A stretch of DNA of 55,300 nt from Candidatus Saccharibacteria bacterium RIFCSPHIGHO2_12_FULL_44_22 (GCA_001790515.1 MGCS01000001.1:1-55300), one strand, 5' to 3'; shown: positions 32,523 to 41,601, counted from the stretch's first letter. Notes: generated by a model from the letters alone, not told the origin. Numbers and translations: made by a program.

Positions 32523-33739
32523 ACCGCCACTCCGATCCGGCTTGCTTGATAGACGGCTATACATTTTTGAGCAACATCGTCCCACGATAGTCGTGTATAT
32601 TCTCGGGCGACATTACGACGTAAGGTTGTTGATAGGCTTGGTGATGTGGCAATTGCAATCATTTGGTCGGCCAATCGGTCGGTATCCCAAAAATCATACC
32701 TAAATATACTATCGAGTACCTCACCAACGCCAGACTGTTTACTGATAATCAGCGCGCTATCGTGATGTGCAGCTTCGAGTGCTGTCAGTCCGAATGGCTC
32801 GCTGACAGAACTCATGACAAATATATCTGCAACAGAATACGCATCACGCCATTGTTTGCCACGAACAAATCCCGTAAAGAACACTTTGTCTGCTATGCCA
32901 TACTCTGCCGCAAGTTGGATAAGTTCATCGCGCTGTTCACCGTCGCCAGCAAGTAGAAAAACAAGCTTATCGTATTTCTCGCAGGCACGAGCCGCGGCTC
33001 GCATAAAGTGAGTCAAGCCTTTTTGAATAGTAAACCGAGTGATGGTCGCAGCGACCGTATAGCCTTCGCTCCGGAGTAGCTCGAGATATTGGTACGTGCG
33101 GAGGTCGTATGTGTGATTACTTAATTGTTCCGCATCAATAGCGTTATGAACAACCTCGACTTTGTCTGCGGGAATATTGTACTGCTGCACTATGATTGCT
33201 TTTGTAATAGCGCTGACGGCAATAATGCGATCAGCGATCAGAAGCGCCTGCTGCTCAATCTCGTGAACGATAGGATTGCCCGAACGCTCGCCGGATCGGT
33301 CAAATTCTGTTGCATGAACATGAACGACGAGTGGAGCGTTCGTCAGCCTTTTCGCATGGATGCCAGCTTCCATTGTCAGCCAATCATGAGCGTGAATAAC
33401 ATCAGGTGTTACTTTTTGCAGAAGTTGTTCGACGTACTGGACGTATCTTTTCTGTACGCCGCGCATAGATTGCAGATCGTTAACGTCGGCCTTGTCTAGA
33501 GATGTATGTTCAGCTGCGTCGCTGTCGTATGCGTTCAGGCCGTTTCGCTGCAATGGGTCAAGACGAGTTGCGCTATGAATCGTCATAAACTCACTATCAG
33601 GATGATGAGCAGAATAGGGGACGACAAAGTCGATAGATGATCCTTGCCTCGCAAGTGATCTTGCAAGGTAATAACATGCTACGCCTAGTCCGCCGCTATT
33701 GTGCGGAGGAAGTTCCCACCCGAGCATTAATATGTTCAT
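32519..33739 (-). CDS. Glycosyltransferase family 4/5 (glycogen-synthase-like)
   Basis: 406 residues with the GT-B fold. N-terminal MNILMLGWELPPHNSGGLG is the sugar-acceptor side, HAHDWLTMEAG (about 115-125) is typical of starch/glycogen synthases, and SEPFGLTALEAA near 313 holds the E-x7-E nucleotide-sugar motif. It probably elongates an alpha-glucan from ADP- or UDP-glucose. First gene of the operon: TATAAT (complement of 33746-33751) lies 6 bases before the ATG, so the whole four-gene mRNA starts leaderless. Confidence 0.88.
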   Translation of the reverse strand: MNILMLGWELPPHNSGGLGVACYYLARSLARQGSSIDFVVPYSAHHPDSEFMTIHSATRLDPLQRNGLNAYDSDAAEHTSLDKADVNDLQSMRGVQKRYVQYVEQLLQKVTPDVIHAHDWLTMEAGIHAKRLTNAPLVVHVHATEFDRSGERSGNPIVHEIEQQALLIADRIIAVSAITKAIIVQQYNIPADKVEVVHNAIDAEQLSNHTYDLRTYQYLELLRSEGYTVAATITRFTIQKGLTHFMRAAARACEKYDKLVFLLAGDGEQRDELIQLAAEYGIADKVFFTGFVRGKQWRDAYSVADIFVMSSVSEPFGLTALEAAHHDSALIISKQSGVGEVLDSIFRYDFWDTDRLADQMIAIATSPSLSTTLRRNVAREYTRLSWDDVAQKCIAVYQASRIGVAV

Positions 33740-33745
33740 AACCCC

Positions 33746-33751
33746 ATTATA
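33746..33751 (-). promoter_or_regulatory. -10 box of the alpha-glucan operon
   Basis: TATAAT on the minus strand, six bases (GGGGTT) before the glycosyltransferase ATG. The hexamer 17 bases further up is a weak -35 (ATTCGG). Confidence 0.6.
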
Positions 33752-33843
33752 CGATTGACCTCTGTCAGCCGAATGCTCCTTATATTTGTTTCAACTCTTG
33801 CCACTATTATAGTAATACGCTCATGCTTTTACAAGCAGATTTA

Positions 33844-35010
33844 TTATCTGTTTATTCCCTCGCTGTGGATATCACGCGCCTTCCATGCGGCCAATGCCAG
33901 CGTACGTGACAATAGTGCGCGATAACTGCGATATTCTATGAACCTCCGGAACGCATAGCCGGTTTTTCCATCTGCATAAATACCTCGCCATTCGCTATAC
34001 GCCCAATTGCCACCGACTGGGTATGATTGCGGGAAATATTTAGGCGTGTAGGGTTTGAGTGAACGCGCAGTAATGCGGCGAGCCAAGTGATCTGCAATAA
34101 ATTCAGCGTTATGAAGCGCCGTCCATGCGATTCCACCATTTTTTGTTGCAGCGTTATCGCCCAAAACATAAATATCAGGCGCAGCTTGCAGATAGTCGTC
34201 TACAACGACTTGACCACCGGGGCGATTGAGCGTGAAGACATCAGGATGTTCGCCGAAGAATGGATGATTCGTCACGCCGGCCGTCCATACGACGGTGTGA
34301 CTGATGAGTTTCGTGTTACCGAGCTCGATTGATCCCGCATCGACAGTCGTAACCTTGGCGTTCAAATGCACGACGACACCCAAACGCTCTAACTGCTTTT
34401 TCGTAACACGACTAGCCGTTTTACTAGCCTTTGGTAGTACTCTATCGCATGCTTCAACGACGTGGATCGTCGTACGTCGATGTTTGACGACATAGGCATC
34501 TTCTAGTTCGCGAATGTATTCACCAAGCGATCCAGCCAGCTCAACACCCGTAGGACCTGCGCCAACGATAACATAATTTTTATCAGTTTTACCTGTTGTT
34601 ACTTGCTTTTTGATGTGTAGTTGTAGTTCATGAATCTGTTGCAGTGTCTTTATACCGTAGCTGTGCTGCTTCATGCCCTTGATGCCGAAATACGATGTCA
34701 CCATGCCGACAGCAATAATCAAAGAATCGTACTGAATTTTACCTGTTGATGTTACGAGAGTCTTTTTTGTAACATCAATCGTTTTCATTGTCGCCTGAAC
34801 AACGGATACATCGTGATGTTTCGCAAATATGTCGCTTAACGGAATAACCGACTCTGCGCTACTGCGACCAGTGGCTGTGGCATAGAGGGTCGCATGGTGA
34901 AGGAAATACTTTTCATCAGAAACAAGCGTTACTTTTCCAAGTCCGCGTTCACTAATCTCTAATGCGGCCTTTACCCCCGCAAATCCTCCACCGACTATAA
35001 CTGTATGCAT
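33844..35010 (-). CDS. ndh: Type II NADH dehydrogenase (FAD-dependent)
   Basis: 388 residues. FAD-binding VIVGGGFAG (4-12) and NAD-binding VIVGAGPTGVELAGSLGEY (about 152-170) are the two nucleotide sites; VVWTAGV and YVLGDNAA near 290 are family markers. It passes electrons from NADH to a quinone or another acceptor without pumping protons, at the inner face of the membrane. It could also serve only to regenerate NAD. TAAGG before the ATG gives a Shine-Dalgarno. No other respiratory gene is in the window. Confidence 0.88.
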   Translation of the reverse strand: MHTVIVGGGFAGVKAALEISERGLGKVTLVSDEKYFLHHATLYATATGRSSAESVIPLSDIFAKHHDVSVVQATMKTIDVTKKTLVTSTGKIQYDSLIIAVGMVTSYFGIKGMKQHSYGIKTLQQIHELQLHIKKQVTTGKTDKNYVIVGAGPTGVELAGSLGEYIRELEDAYVVKHRRTTIHVVEACDRVLPKASKTASRVTKKQLERLGVVVHLNAKVTTVDAGSIELGNTKLISHTVVWTAGVTNHPFFGEHPDVFTLNRPGGQVVVDDYLQAAPDIYVLGDNAATKNGGIAWTALHNAEFIADHLARRITARSLKPYTPKYFPQSYPVGGNWAYSEWRGIYADGKTGYAFRRFIEYRSYRALLSRTLALAAWKARDIHSEGINR

Positions 35011-35098
35011 ATAAACCTTATGGTAATGATATCAAAGTCAAAGAGAATCTACGAGTGGATACTCGATTATTTATAGCCAGTATCGTATACTTACAGAG

Positions 35099-36055
35099 AT
35101 GGATGCAGTAAACTTATTTAAAAATGCAGGGCAAGAAGTCTTTGATCTTTTTGGGCAGGCAAACCCTTATCGCACTATCTTTATTCTCATTTTGTCGATC
35201 GCCGTCGCCTACTACCTAAGTAAACTAATGGCTAAACTAATCGTCTATATCGCGCAAAAAGTGGCCGTTCGTAGTGACACTGAGTCTCGAGAAGACCGTG
35301 TTGTGGTACTGCGTCAAGTTGAGACGTATTTAAGCGTGTCCATAGCGATTATGCGTGTCATCATTGTCGCCATTATCGCTTACGTACTGTGGCGACTGCT
35401 CGCACCGACGGGTAGTGCGGATCTAGGCGGATCTGGCGCTGCGGCTATCGGTGCTAGTGCGTTCTTTATTGTGATCGCAGGGCAGACGCTTGGCATCTTG
35501 CTGCGTGACATCACCGCTGGCGCAACGATGATCATAGAAAAGTGGTTCAAGATCGGTGACTATATCAAAGTCGAACCATTCTTGGATATGACTGGGGTTG
35601 TTGAACGCATGACATTACGATCTACGAAACTACGTAGTCTTAGCGGTGAGGTTATCTGGATTCATAACCAGCAGATCCAAGCAGTCCATGTCACACCACG
35701 TGCTCTACGCACGATGGCAGTTGATATATTCGTTCACGACCGAGTTGCAGCTGAAAAAGCGATCGACAAACTTATCAAAGCCGTTCCGACAGGTCCTACG
35801 ATGCTTGCCCGTCCACTCCGCGTAAAGTATGCGGAACGCTGGGGCGATGATCTTTGGAGAATCACTGTCGTTGGGCAAACAGCACCAGGTAGGGAATGGT
35901 TGATCGAGAAGTACTTCGTCAATGCATTAATCGCACTGGATGAGGATAAAAAGAAAGCAGATAGATTGCTAACATATGAACCTATTGCGCGATTCGCTGA
36001 TCCTATCGCTGACAGTAAATTCAAACGTGCGGTGCGTGTCAAAAAAGACAAATAG
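35099..36055 (+). CDS. Small-conductance mechanosensitive channel (MscS-like)
   Basis: 318 residues. Three membrane helices (about 23-42, 78-102 and 112-140); the third, Gly/Ala-rich one (GGSGAAAIGASAFFIVIAGQ) lines the pore in this family. The cytosolic beta domain starts with EKWFKIGDYIKVEPFLDMTG near 150 and includes RSLSGEVIWIHNQQI. It releases solutes on osmotic downshock. TATACT (35086-35091) lies 7 bases before the ATG. Divergent from the NADH dehydrogenase gene. Confidence 0.88.
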   Translation: MDAVNLFKNAGQEVFDLFGQANPYRTIFILILSIAVAYYLSKLMAKLIVYIAQKVAVRSDTESREDRVVVLRQVETYLSVSIAIMRVIIVAIIAYVLWRLLAPTGSADLGGSGAAAIGASAFFIVIAGQTLGILLRDITAGATMIIEKWFKIGDYIKVEPFLDMTGVVERMTLRSTKLRSLSGEVIWIHNQQIQAVHVTPRALRTMAVDIFVHDRVAAEKAIDKLIKAVPTGPTMLARPLRVKYAERWGDDLWRITVVGQTAPGREWLIEKYFVNALIALDEDKKKADRLLTYEPIARFADPIADSKFKRAVRVKKDK

Positions 36056-36101
36056 GACTATAATTATTGTTTAATATGTATTTATATGTTATAATATAAA
36101 T

Positions 36102-36599
36102 ATGAAGTTTAGTCAGCTAAATATGCCTCCTGCGGATAGTATAGGGGATGCTAAAAATATCGAGACTGATGCATTGGATGCAATTAAGATACTAGATCAA
36201 ATCGGTCGACGTTCTTTAGATAGTACTACATTTGCCGATGCACAATACTATCTACCTGAGTTTGAAGACAAGCAGCACTCGTGCTTTGTTACGCGTGACG
36301 CTGACGGTGATATTTGCGCCGCAGCCGATTATATTCAATACAACGATCATGCGTATATACAACACTTTGCCGTGGACAGAGCATATAGAGGGTTAGGAGT
36401 CGGAGCGAGTTTTATGGATTATCTTGGACGTGTTACTCATGATCGAGGGCTTGGATTCATCGCATTGCAGTCTGTTTCGAGCGCAGTAGGGTTTTACCGC
36501 AAAGTTGGCTTTAAAGAGCATGGGGAGCAGCATCATCCGGCCATGCCGATAATGCGAAAATCTACTATATACGCCGACTCAAACTTTGTCGTTTCTTGA
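36102..36599 (+). CDS. GNAT-family N-acetyltransferase
   Basis: 165 residues. The acetyl-CoA loop is RAYRGLGVGASFMDYLG (about 91-107, R-x-x-G-x-G) and VGFYRKVGFKEHG (about 128-140) is the C-terminal GNAT motif. The substrate is unknown. Promoter TTGTTT (36067-36072), 17 bases, TATAAT (36090-36095), then the ATG after six bases, a clear leaderless arrangement. Its 3' end overlaps the convergent DUF3817 gene by 35 bases. Confidence 0.85.
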   Translation: MKFSQLNMPPADSIGDAKNIETDALDAIKILDQIGRRSLDSTTFADAQYYLPEFEDKQHSCFVTRDADGDICAAADYIQYNDHAYIQHFAVDRAYRGLGVGASFMDYLGRVTHDRGLGFIALQSVSSAVGFYRKVGFKEHGEQHHPAMPIMRKSTIYADSNFVVS

Positions 36600-36915
36600 T
36601 TATGTATCGCTCAAACACGAGCGCACCAAATGGAATATTCCCTAGTACTTCTGCTATAACAAAGTGGCGAAATCGCCATTTCATACTTCGATGAGCAAAT
36701 AGTACAATCAGCACATAGAATATAAACACTAACCCATGAAAACTACCTGCAAGCGGTAGTATCCAGTCGTGGAGCGGCCATGTAAACTTTTTAAAGGCAA
36801 TACCTGTGATCAACAGCGACCAACCGATCGTTTCGGCATACGCCGCTATCTTGAATAGCCCCCAAGCCTCACGTGGTGTGAAAATATTGTCAATCTGGTC
36901 ATACGACCATAACAA
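36565..36915 (-). CDS. DUF3817 membrane protein (start uncertain)
   Basis: 116 residues from TTG 36915. The DUF3817 pattern is clear: FKIAAYAETIGWSLLITGIA, HDWILPLAGSFHGLVFIFYV, IPFGALVFERY, with three membrane helices. The frame is open up to an ATG at 37077, but that part lies inside the glyoxalase-family gene in another frame and does not look like protein, so I prefer the TTG; there is no Shine-Dalgarno either way. Translation might couple to the upstream gene ending at 36968. Function unknown; integral membrane. Confidence 0.65.
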   Translation of the reverse strand: MLWSYDQIDNIFTPREAWGLFKIAAYAETIGWSLLITGIAFKKFTWPLHDWILPLAGSFHGLVFIFYVLIVLFAHRSMKWRFRHFVIAEVLGNIPFGALVFERYIIKKRQSLSRRI

Positions 36916-36967
36916 ACGTACACGAACAATCCGATATACGTTTTGTAGCTCATTCCGGACACTATCC

Positions 36968-37342
36968 TTACTTGTTTCTATGAGGCATCTCCTGTAGCGC
37001 CCAGCTATTTCCGTCCGGGTCGCTAAAGTATACGAATGAACCCCATTCAAGCACTTCGACGTCGCTGACGTCGACACCTTTTGTCTTCAGCTCGGTATAT
37101 GCCTCAGTTGCGTTATCGATCACCATTTGCAGTCCTTGTTGACTGCCTGGTTTCATTTCAGTCATACCATCTCCTATCAAGATAGAACATGCTGATCCGG
37201 GAGGCGTCAACTGCACAAAACGCATTCCTGGCTGAACCTGAATATCATGATCTAGGATAAATCCGACTTTGTTGACATAAAAATCAATCGCAATATCTGT
37301 ATCCGAAACCGGTACAGGTATCAATTCAAGTTTCATTTGCAT
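36968..37342 (-). CDS. VOC (glyoxalase/bleomycin resistance) family protein
   Basis: 124 residues. Two beta-alpha-beta-beta-beta modules: MKLELIPVPVSDTDIAIDFY at the start and WGSFVYFSDPDGNSWALQEM at the end, the latter with the usual metal-side Glu. The substrate cannot be assigned; family members include isomerases, dioxygenases and drug-binding proteins. GGAGGA about 5 bases before the ATG sets the start at 37342. Confidence 0.85.
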   Translation of the reverse strand: MQMKLELIPVPVSDTDIAIDFYVNKVGFILDHDIQVQPGMRFVQLTPPGSACSILIGDGMTEMKPGSQQGLQMVIDNATEAYTELKTKGVDVSDVEVLEWGSFVYFSDPDGNSWALQEMPHRNK

Positions 37343-37378
37343 GCACGTCCTCCGTTTATATAATTAATTATAACACCA

Positions 37379-37906
37379 TCACATTGACGAGGTAGGAGTC
37401 AGCTCTAGCTGAGCAATGTATCGTTCCAGTTTCGATTTTAGCCGCGCGATACGATCCTCGTTTGTCATCGTCTCACGTAATTGCGACCTGGATACTAGCG
37501 CTGCTTTTGTCGTATTTCTAACGTGACTACTGCAGTCAAGGTCGCCGCAACACAAAAATCGAACAGTATTTTTTGACCGAGGTGGGCTGAATGTAACACT
37601 TGCTGCATTTGACCCAGGCTGCCATGTATAACAAAAATCGCAGATAATCGCCCGGGCTCGACCCGTCGTTGAATCAACGATGCTTCGCGATAGTGCGTAC
37701 GGAACAATATATAAATCATCTGCAGGTTGCAGTAACAACAATCCCTTATCGCCAGTTCTGTCCGTAATTGCTAGTAGTTCAATATCTATCCAGCTGTCAG
37801 GCAACTGTTGTGTACTTGCAACAAATTTAAGCTCCAATTTGAAACGTGGCCTTAGCTCAGATGCCTTCAATAGATTACCAAATTGTTCTCCGTCGAGTGT
37901 TATCAT
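37379..37906 (-). CDS. FBP-type treble-clef zinc-finger protein (elongation factor G-binding family)
   Basis: 175 residues. The C-terminal zinc finger is seen as CDFCYTWQPG (Cys89, Cys92) and RFLCCGDLDCSSHVR (Cys119/120, Cys125), the pattern of the fibronectin-binding-protein-like/FusB-type domain. FusB relatives bind EF-G on the ribosome; here the role is inferred from fold only. The TATACT box lies 9 bases before the ATG. Confidence 0.75.
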   Translation of the reverse strand: MITLDGEQFGNLLKASELRPRFKLELKFVASTQQLPDSWIDIELLAITDRTGDKGLLLLQPADDLYIVPYALSRSIVDSTTGRARAIICDFCYTWQPGSNAASVTFSPPRSKNTVRFLCCGDLDCSSHVRNTTKAALVSRSQLRETMTNEDRIARLKSKLERYIAQLELTPTSSM

Positions 37907-37979
37907 GCTTACTCTAGTATATACTAGGCTACATCGCCTTAGAGCGTGAACGAGAACCCATTCAGATTAGTATGCAATA

Positions 37980-38420
37980 CTACCAGCCGTCCTCAGCAAA
38001 AGTGACTCCACGCCGGTAATTTGCTACGGCATTTCGAATAAACGAAATGGTGTTATCAGGGAGGTCGTCGACATCAAACCACTTTACCTCGTCGCATTTA
38101 TCAGTTTCTTTATTCGTTGGTTCACCCGACCAGGTTGTGCAAATGAAAAAGAAATCGACATAGACTTGATTATTCTGGCTGTTTCTTCGATGGAGCACGC
38201 TTGCGAAACTGATATCACTATCGTTAATAACAACCCCAACCTCTTCTTTTGCTTCGCGAATGGCTGCGGCAGTAGCTGATTCGCCTTCATCAATATGTCC
38301 CGAAGGCAGGGTATACATACCATCCGCCCAGCCGGTGCCCGCTCGACGCAGCAACAAAATCGAATTGTCTTTAATCAGCAATGCAAGTGCAGCAGCGTGT
38401 GGCTTGAATCGTTTTTCCAT
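37980..38420 (-). CDS. NUDIX hydrolase
   Basis: 146 residues from ATG 38420 (MEKRFKPHAAALALLIKDNS). The Nudix box is intact: Gly41, Glu47, then REAKEEVG (55-62). It should cleave a nucleoside diphosphate linked to another group. TATACT (complement of 38428-38433) lies 7 bases before this ATG; the GTG two codons earlier (38426) is the alternative. The substrate is unknown. Confidence 0.88.
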   Translation of the reverse strand: MEKRFKPHAAALALLIKDNSILLLRRAGTGWADGMYTLPSGHIDEGESATAAAIREAKEEVGVVINDSDISFASVLHRRNSQNNQVYVDFFFICTTWSGEPTNKETDKCDEVKWFDVDDLPDNTISFIRNAVANYRRGVTFAEDGW

Positions 38421-38498
38421 AATCACTAGTATATACCCGTTGGAATATTCGAGCCACTTCTATCCAAATAGGATGTTTAGTATTACACTACGAACAGA

Positions 38499-38951
38499 AT
38501 GTCTAAAAGATACCTGATATCAGGCCTGCCTTCGACAGGCAAATCAACCGTTACTACAGAACTGCTGCGACGCGGGTACTATGCGATTGACGCTGATGCT
38601 GCTATCGCATCCAAAACAAGCGAAGGATGGATATGGAATGAAGATAGGTTGCAGCACGCTTTGTTGAATTCTAATGACCGCGACGTGTTTATATGTGGGA
38701 GCGCTACGAACCGTGATGAGTTTATTAATTTATTTGACAGCGTGTTTATTCTATACATCGACAATGTAACCATGCGCCATAGATTGACATCTCGGACGAA
38801 TAATAACTTTGGCAAAGATCCAAATATACTTGCTAAGCAGCTTCGAAACAATTTGGGCGTAAAAGAATACTCACTGAAACGCGGCAGACTAGTCATCGAT
38901 GCCACACAACCAATTACTACTGTCGTCGATATGATACTTGAGAAACTTTAG
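38499..38951 (+). CDS. P-loop small-molecule kinase-like protein
   Basis: 150 residues. The Walker A motif is GLPSTGKS (9-16), followed by YYAIDADAAIA (about 27-37), where an Asp often binds substrate in adenylate/shikimate kinase relatives. RLTSRTNNNFGKDP near 96-109 would be the lid. Probably phosphorylates a small molecule or nucleotide. Cytosolic. Divergent from the NUDIX gene. Confidence 0.75.
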   Translation: MSKRYLISGLPSTGKSTVTTELLRRGYYAIDADAAIASKTSEGWIWNEDRLQHALLNSNDRDVFICGSATNRDEFINLFDSVFILYIDNVTMRHRLTSRTNNNFGKDPNILAKQLRNNLGVKEYSLKRGRLVIDATQPITTVVDMILEKL

Positions 38952-38968
38952 TCTAAATTGAATTATAT

Positions 38969-39565
38969 TTAACTAGTCTTTGGACGATCATAGTATGTTG
39001 TTTTGCAATACGCTACTAGTTCCCGAAATACCTCTTTCGTGTATTGCGATGATTTTGGATACAGCTCATCAAATTTATCAGTGAAATCATCGTACGATAT
39101 CGGTGCTTCTGCGTACGCTTTCCAGTTATCCATATCGCCCATGATAAGTGCCTGCATTTTATCAACTGACCACACAAACAACGATTCTTCATCTAGCTTG
39201 TCTTCGTAGTTTTTCATCACATGTATCATGTCATCAAACGATGAGAACTCTGTAGACAGCTTTTGTAGTGACTCTTGTTCGCGAATAACTTTCGCGGCTC
39301 GCTCCTCACTACTTGCAAACGTGGACGTGTCGCCTGCGTATCGTTCAACAAAATCATGCGTCAACGCATACTTGAGTATTTTAGCTATATCTAAATCTAG
39401 TGCAAGTTTGTCGTGAATATACCAGCATAGCATCGCAACCGCCACGCTATGTTCGATATCGTTTTCATGACGCTTCATTCCAGGAAAGTAGTGTTTGCGA
39501 TCAATGAGCGAGAGGTCGATGATCATTTGCTGCAATGAAAAAAGAGTGGCGTCTGGTTTTGTCAT
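38969..39565 (-). CDS. HD-domain phosphohydrolase (YfbR/HDDC2-like)
   Basis: 198 residues from ATG 39565 (MTKPDATLFSLQQMIIDL). Metal ligands are His33/His39 (RHENDIEHS), His70-Asp71 (ALTHDFVERYAGD) and a later Asp near 132 (VDKMQAL). The family removes phosphate from deoxynucleoside monophosphates. TATACT (complement of 39572-39577) lies 6 bases before the ATG, so 45 upstream open codons are excluded. Confidence 0.85.
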   Translation of the reverse strand: MTKPDATLFSLQQMIIDLSLIDRKHYFPGMKRHENDIEHSVAVAMLCWYIHDKLALDLDIAKILKYALTHDFVERYAGDTSTFASSEERAAKVIREQESLQKLSTEFSSFDDMIHVMKNYEDKLDEESLFVWSVDKMQALIMGDMDNWKAYAEAPISYDDFTDKFDELYPKSSQYTKEVFRELVAYCKTTYYDRPKTS

Positions 39566-39620
39566 AGTTTTAGTATAGCAAGTATAAATATTTCGATGGA
39601 TGTCGACTATACTTAAACGA

Positions 39621-40175
39621 ATGGATACGGAATCAATTATCAGACATTTTATCCTTGCGGCCATGATCCTATTAATCGTAGGACTCATATTTCTTGTCAT
39701 CTGCTGGCCGCAAAATCATTCAAAGACATTTAGTCAGCATGCAGCTGCACACAATACTTCAACGGTCTACTATATACTTCTTTTTACTGCAGTCATTCCA
39801 TTGTTGTCTGTATTCTTCTTTGGGTGGTTTATACAGAACCTACAGCTCCATGGTATATTCGCAGTTCTTATCGCTATCTCACTTGTAGGCCAGTACCTAT
39901 GTACACTTGTTCCAGAAAAGGGCAGAGGGATACTAACACACAGAACACTAGCCGGCATCTCTGCAGTTGCATTATTGCCAGCCTTAGGTATGATTGCAGT
40001 AAATCCTACTATCGGTGCGGTTAGGAACATGGCAGCATACGCTGGACTGACGGTAATGGCTGCAGTGACAGTACTCACATTTTTTAAACGTACAAGAAGT
40101 CATGCTTATGCGCTTCAGTCGATTTATTTTTTAGGATTCTTTATACCTATAGTAATCGTAGCGTACACTATCTAG
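39621..40175 (+). CDS. Polytopic membrane protein (DUF998-like)
   Basis: 184 residues from ATG 39621 with about six membrane helices (near 8-28, 48-70, 75-95, 102-122, 130-150 and 160-182). The overall pattern resembles DUF998 proteins, but I am not sure of the family. TATACT (39608-39613) lies 7 bases before this ATG, and the upstream ATG at 39600 precedes that box. It is divergent from the HD gene with overlapping promoter regions. Confidence 0.7.
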   Translation: MDTESIIRHFILAAMILLIVGLIFLVICWPQNHSKTFSQHAAAHNTSTVYYILLFTAVIPLLSVFFFGWFIQNLQLHGIFAVLIAISLVGQYLCTLVPEKGRGILTHRTLAGISAVALLPALGMIAVNPTIGAVRNMAAYAGLTVMAAVTVLTFFKRTRSHAYALQSIYFLGFFIPIVIVAYTI

Positions 40176-40211
40176 CTTGGCAGATCACCTTGACCAAGTA
40201 ATACGAGCTTA

Positions 40212-40712
40212 TTATAGATCTTTCCCATCATCCACCTCAGTCCATAGTCCAGCATACTTTTTCGTTTTCAGAAGTACAGCGATGTCTGATTTAATTTCTT
40301 GAATGTCTTCAGTGTTGAGTGGAGTAAAGTTATCATGAAATCCCGTATCACGATGAGGTAGAGAGACAGCATCTCCGTACTTCTGGATGGTTGCCGTAGT
40401 GGCTCTTCCATATATATGCAAATGAAGGGACGGCCCTTCAGGTTTAAAGACGCTCCAATTCCCCATATCCTGATAGTTGATAATTCCTATATCAACACCC
40501 CGCCGCTTCATAGCTGACATTAAAGCCTCGCCTGCGATCATTGATAGCTTCATGTATTCAATAGCTAATTCCGACGACAGTTTTGTTCTGTCACTCACTT
40601 CTTTTTTAGGAAATAGGTAGAGGTGACCACCCTCAGCACGATCAATAAATGGTCGGTTTGCAGCTTGGAGGTAAAAGTTACTTGTCTCATAGATAGGTAT
40701 TTGCATTTTCAT
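40212..40712 (-). CDS. HIT-like protein
   Basis: 166 residues. GPSLHLHIYGRA (about 94-105) resembles the His-x-His-x core of HIT nucleotide hydrolases, and the preceding NYQDMGNWSVFKPEG fits the approach strand. The third His of the usual triad is not obvious (Tyr in its place), so catalysis may be altered. Likely ligand is a dinucleotide or nucleotide conjugate. An extended -10 (TGGTATGAT) lies 9 bases before the ATG. Confidence 0.65.
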   Translation of the reverse strand: MKMQIPIYETSNFYLQAANRPFIDRAEGGHLYLFPKKEVSDRTKLSSELAIEYMKLSMIAGEALMSAMKRRGVDIGIINYQDMGNWSVFKPEGPSLHLHIYGRATTATIQKYGDAVSLPHRDTGFHDNFTPLNTEDIQEIKSDIAVLLKTKKYAGLWTEVDDGKDL

Positions 40713-40847
40713 TGTGTACTTATCATACCAAATGTTTTAATCCTACAGTTATGTACAGCATCCAACTGTTCCGGCTGTCCGACCACCTAGCACTGACTGC
40801 TCTATCGGAGAGCAAGTCAGCTAATATGATGAATGAACATCCACTAG

Positions 40848-41087
40848 TTACTGATCATCGGATGAGTGACGCGCTTCGTACGCTAACGATGATGCAATCG
40901 AAGCAAGTTTTTCTTCGTATGGATCCAATGCGCGCCTTACGGAATCGCCTGTAACATTCTCGCTGCTATCACGAATAGATATACTAGCAATACTAGGTAT
41001 GCATACATAACCATTAGACAGCCAGCGTTCATCAGGGTAGTTCTCGTCATCTGTCATGGTTATGCCAGCAACGCCTATGTGTTTCAT
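40848..41087 (-). CDS. Small hypothetical protein (possible racemase N-terminal fragment)
   Basis: 79 residues starting MKHIGVAGITMTDDENYPDE. The first residues look like the N-terminus of aspartate/glutamate racemase-type proteins, but the rest is too short for a full domain, so it may be a remnant. Support for the start is a TATGAT box (complement of 41094-41099) exactly 6 bases before the ATG. It starts where the decayed dinB frame ends. An overlapping plus-strand frame (40712-40954) is less convincing. Confidence 0.4.
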   Translation of the reverse strand: MKHIGVAGITMTDDENYPDERWLSNGYVCIPSIASISIRDSSENVTGDSVRRALDPYEEKLASIASSLAYEARHSSDDQ

Positions 41088-41416
41088 CTATCTATCATAG
41101 CAAAAAACATTTCAAAGAGACTTTTTATCTTTATCTTTGGTGAATAGTCTTGCATGATGCGAATCTGTTTTTCGTACACTTTATGCTATTTTGGTGCGTC
41201 CGTTTTGAACATGATAAGATCTGAGAAGATTGCCAGTGCTTCGCTGCGACGACAACCGACTTTGATGCCAAGCGCCTTCGCTTCGTAGGATGCAGCTATC
41301 ACGCAACACTCTTTCGAGAGTCGATTCGTCGCACCCATTGGTCTGTTACAGAGCGATGGGTGTGCCTGTTGTTCGGTGGTTGCGAATGCACTATTTAGGT
41401 CGATATGCATAATCAT
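41084..41416 (-). pseudogene. dinB: Truncated Y-family DNA polymerase (DinB/UmuC) remnant
   Basis: The frame from ATG 41416 (MIMHIDLNSAFATTEQQAHP) matches the N-terminal palm of Y-family polymerases, with the catalytic Asp in HIDLNSAF and an ASYEAKALGIKVGCRRSEAL block. An in-frame TAG (complement of 41186-41188) replaces the residue after TDAPK, where the family normally has Tyr; beyond it the frame still reads as polymerase (HKVYEKQIRIMQDYSP) before losing similarity. The SxDE catalytic motif, fingers and little finger are missing, so it cannot be a polymerase. An ATG at 41446 would add ten residues. Confidence 0.8.
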
Positions 41417-41532
41417 TGGTTTTTCTTTATTTATGTCTCTATGCATATGCCTATCCTATGACGAAGTATGTTAGATATCAGTGAACACGATTTCACTTGT
41501 TTAGATCTGATATATGGAGGGGATGCTTTTGA

Positions 41533-41561
41533 CTTTACATTCGAAAGATGATATCTTATAC
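41533..41561 (+). promoter_or_regulatory. Promoter of the 41602-41970 gene
   Basis: TTGACT, a 17-base spacer, TATCTT, ending about 40 bases before the ATG at 41602. Positions are to within a couple of bases. This gives the inserted plus-strand gene its own transcription unit. Confidence 0.6.
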
Positions 41562-41601
41562 CTCGTAGAACTACTACGCTAGGCTGACCAAAGGAATGTA
41601 G

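Noticed and set aside
36916-37077. Upstream ATG start for the DUF3817 gene
   Set aside because: The extra 54 codons overlap the glyoxalase-family gene in another frame and match nothing in DUF3817.
40712-40954. An 80-codon plus-strand frame
   Set aside because: No ribosome site, atypical composition, and it overlaps a minus-strand gene with a well-placed -10 box.
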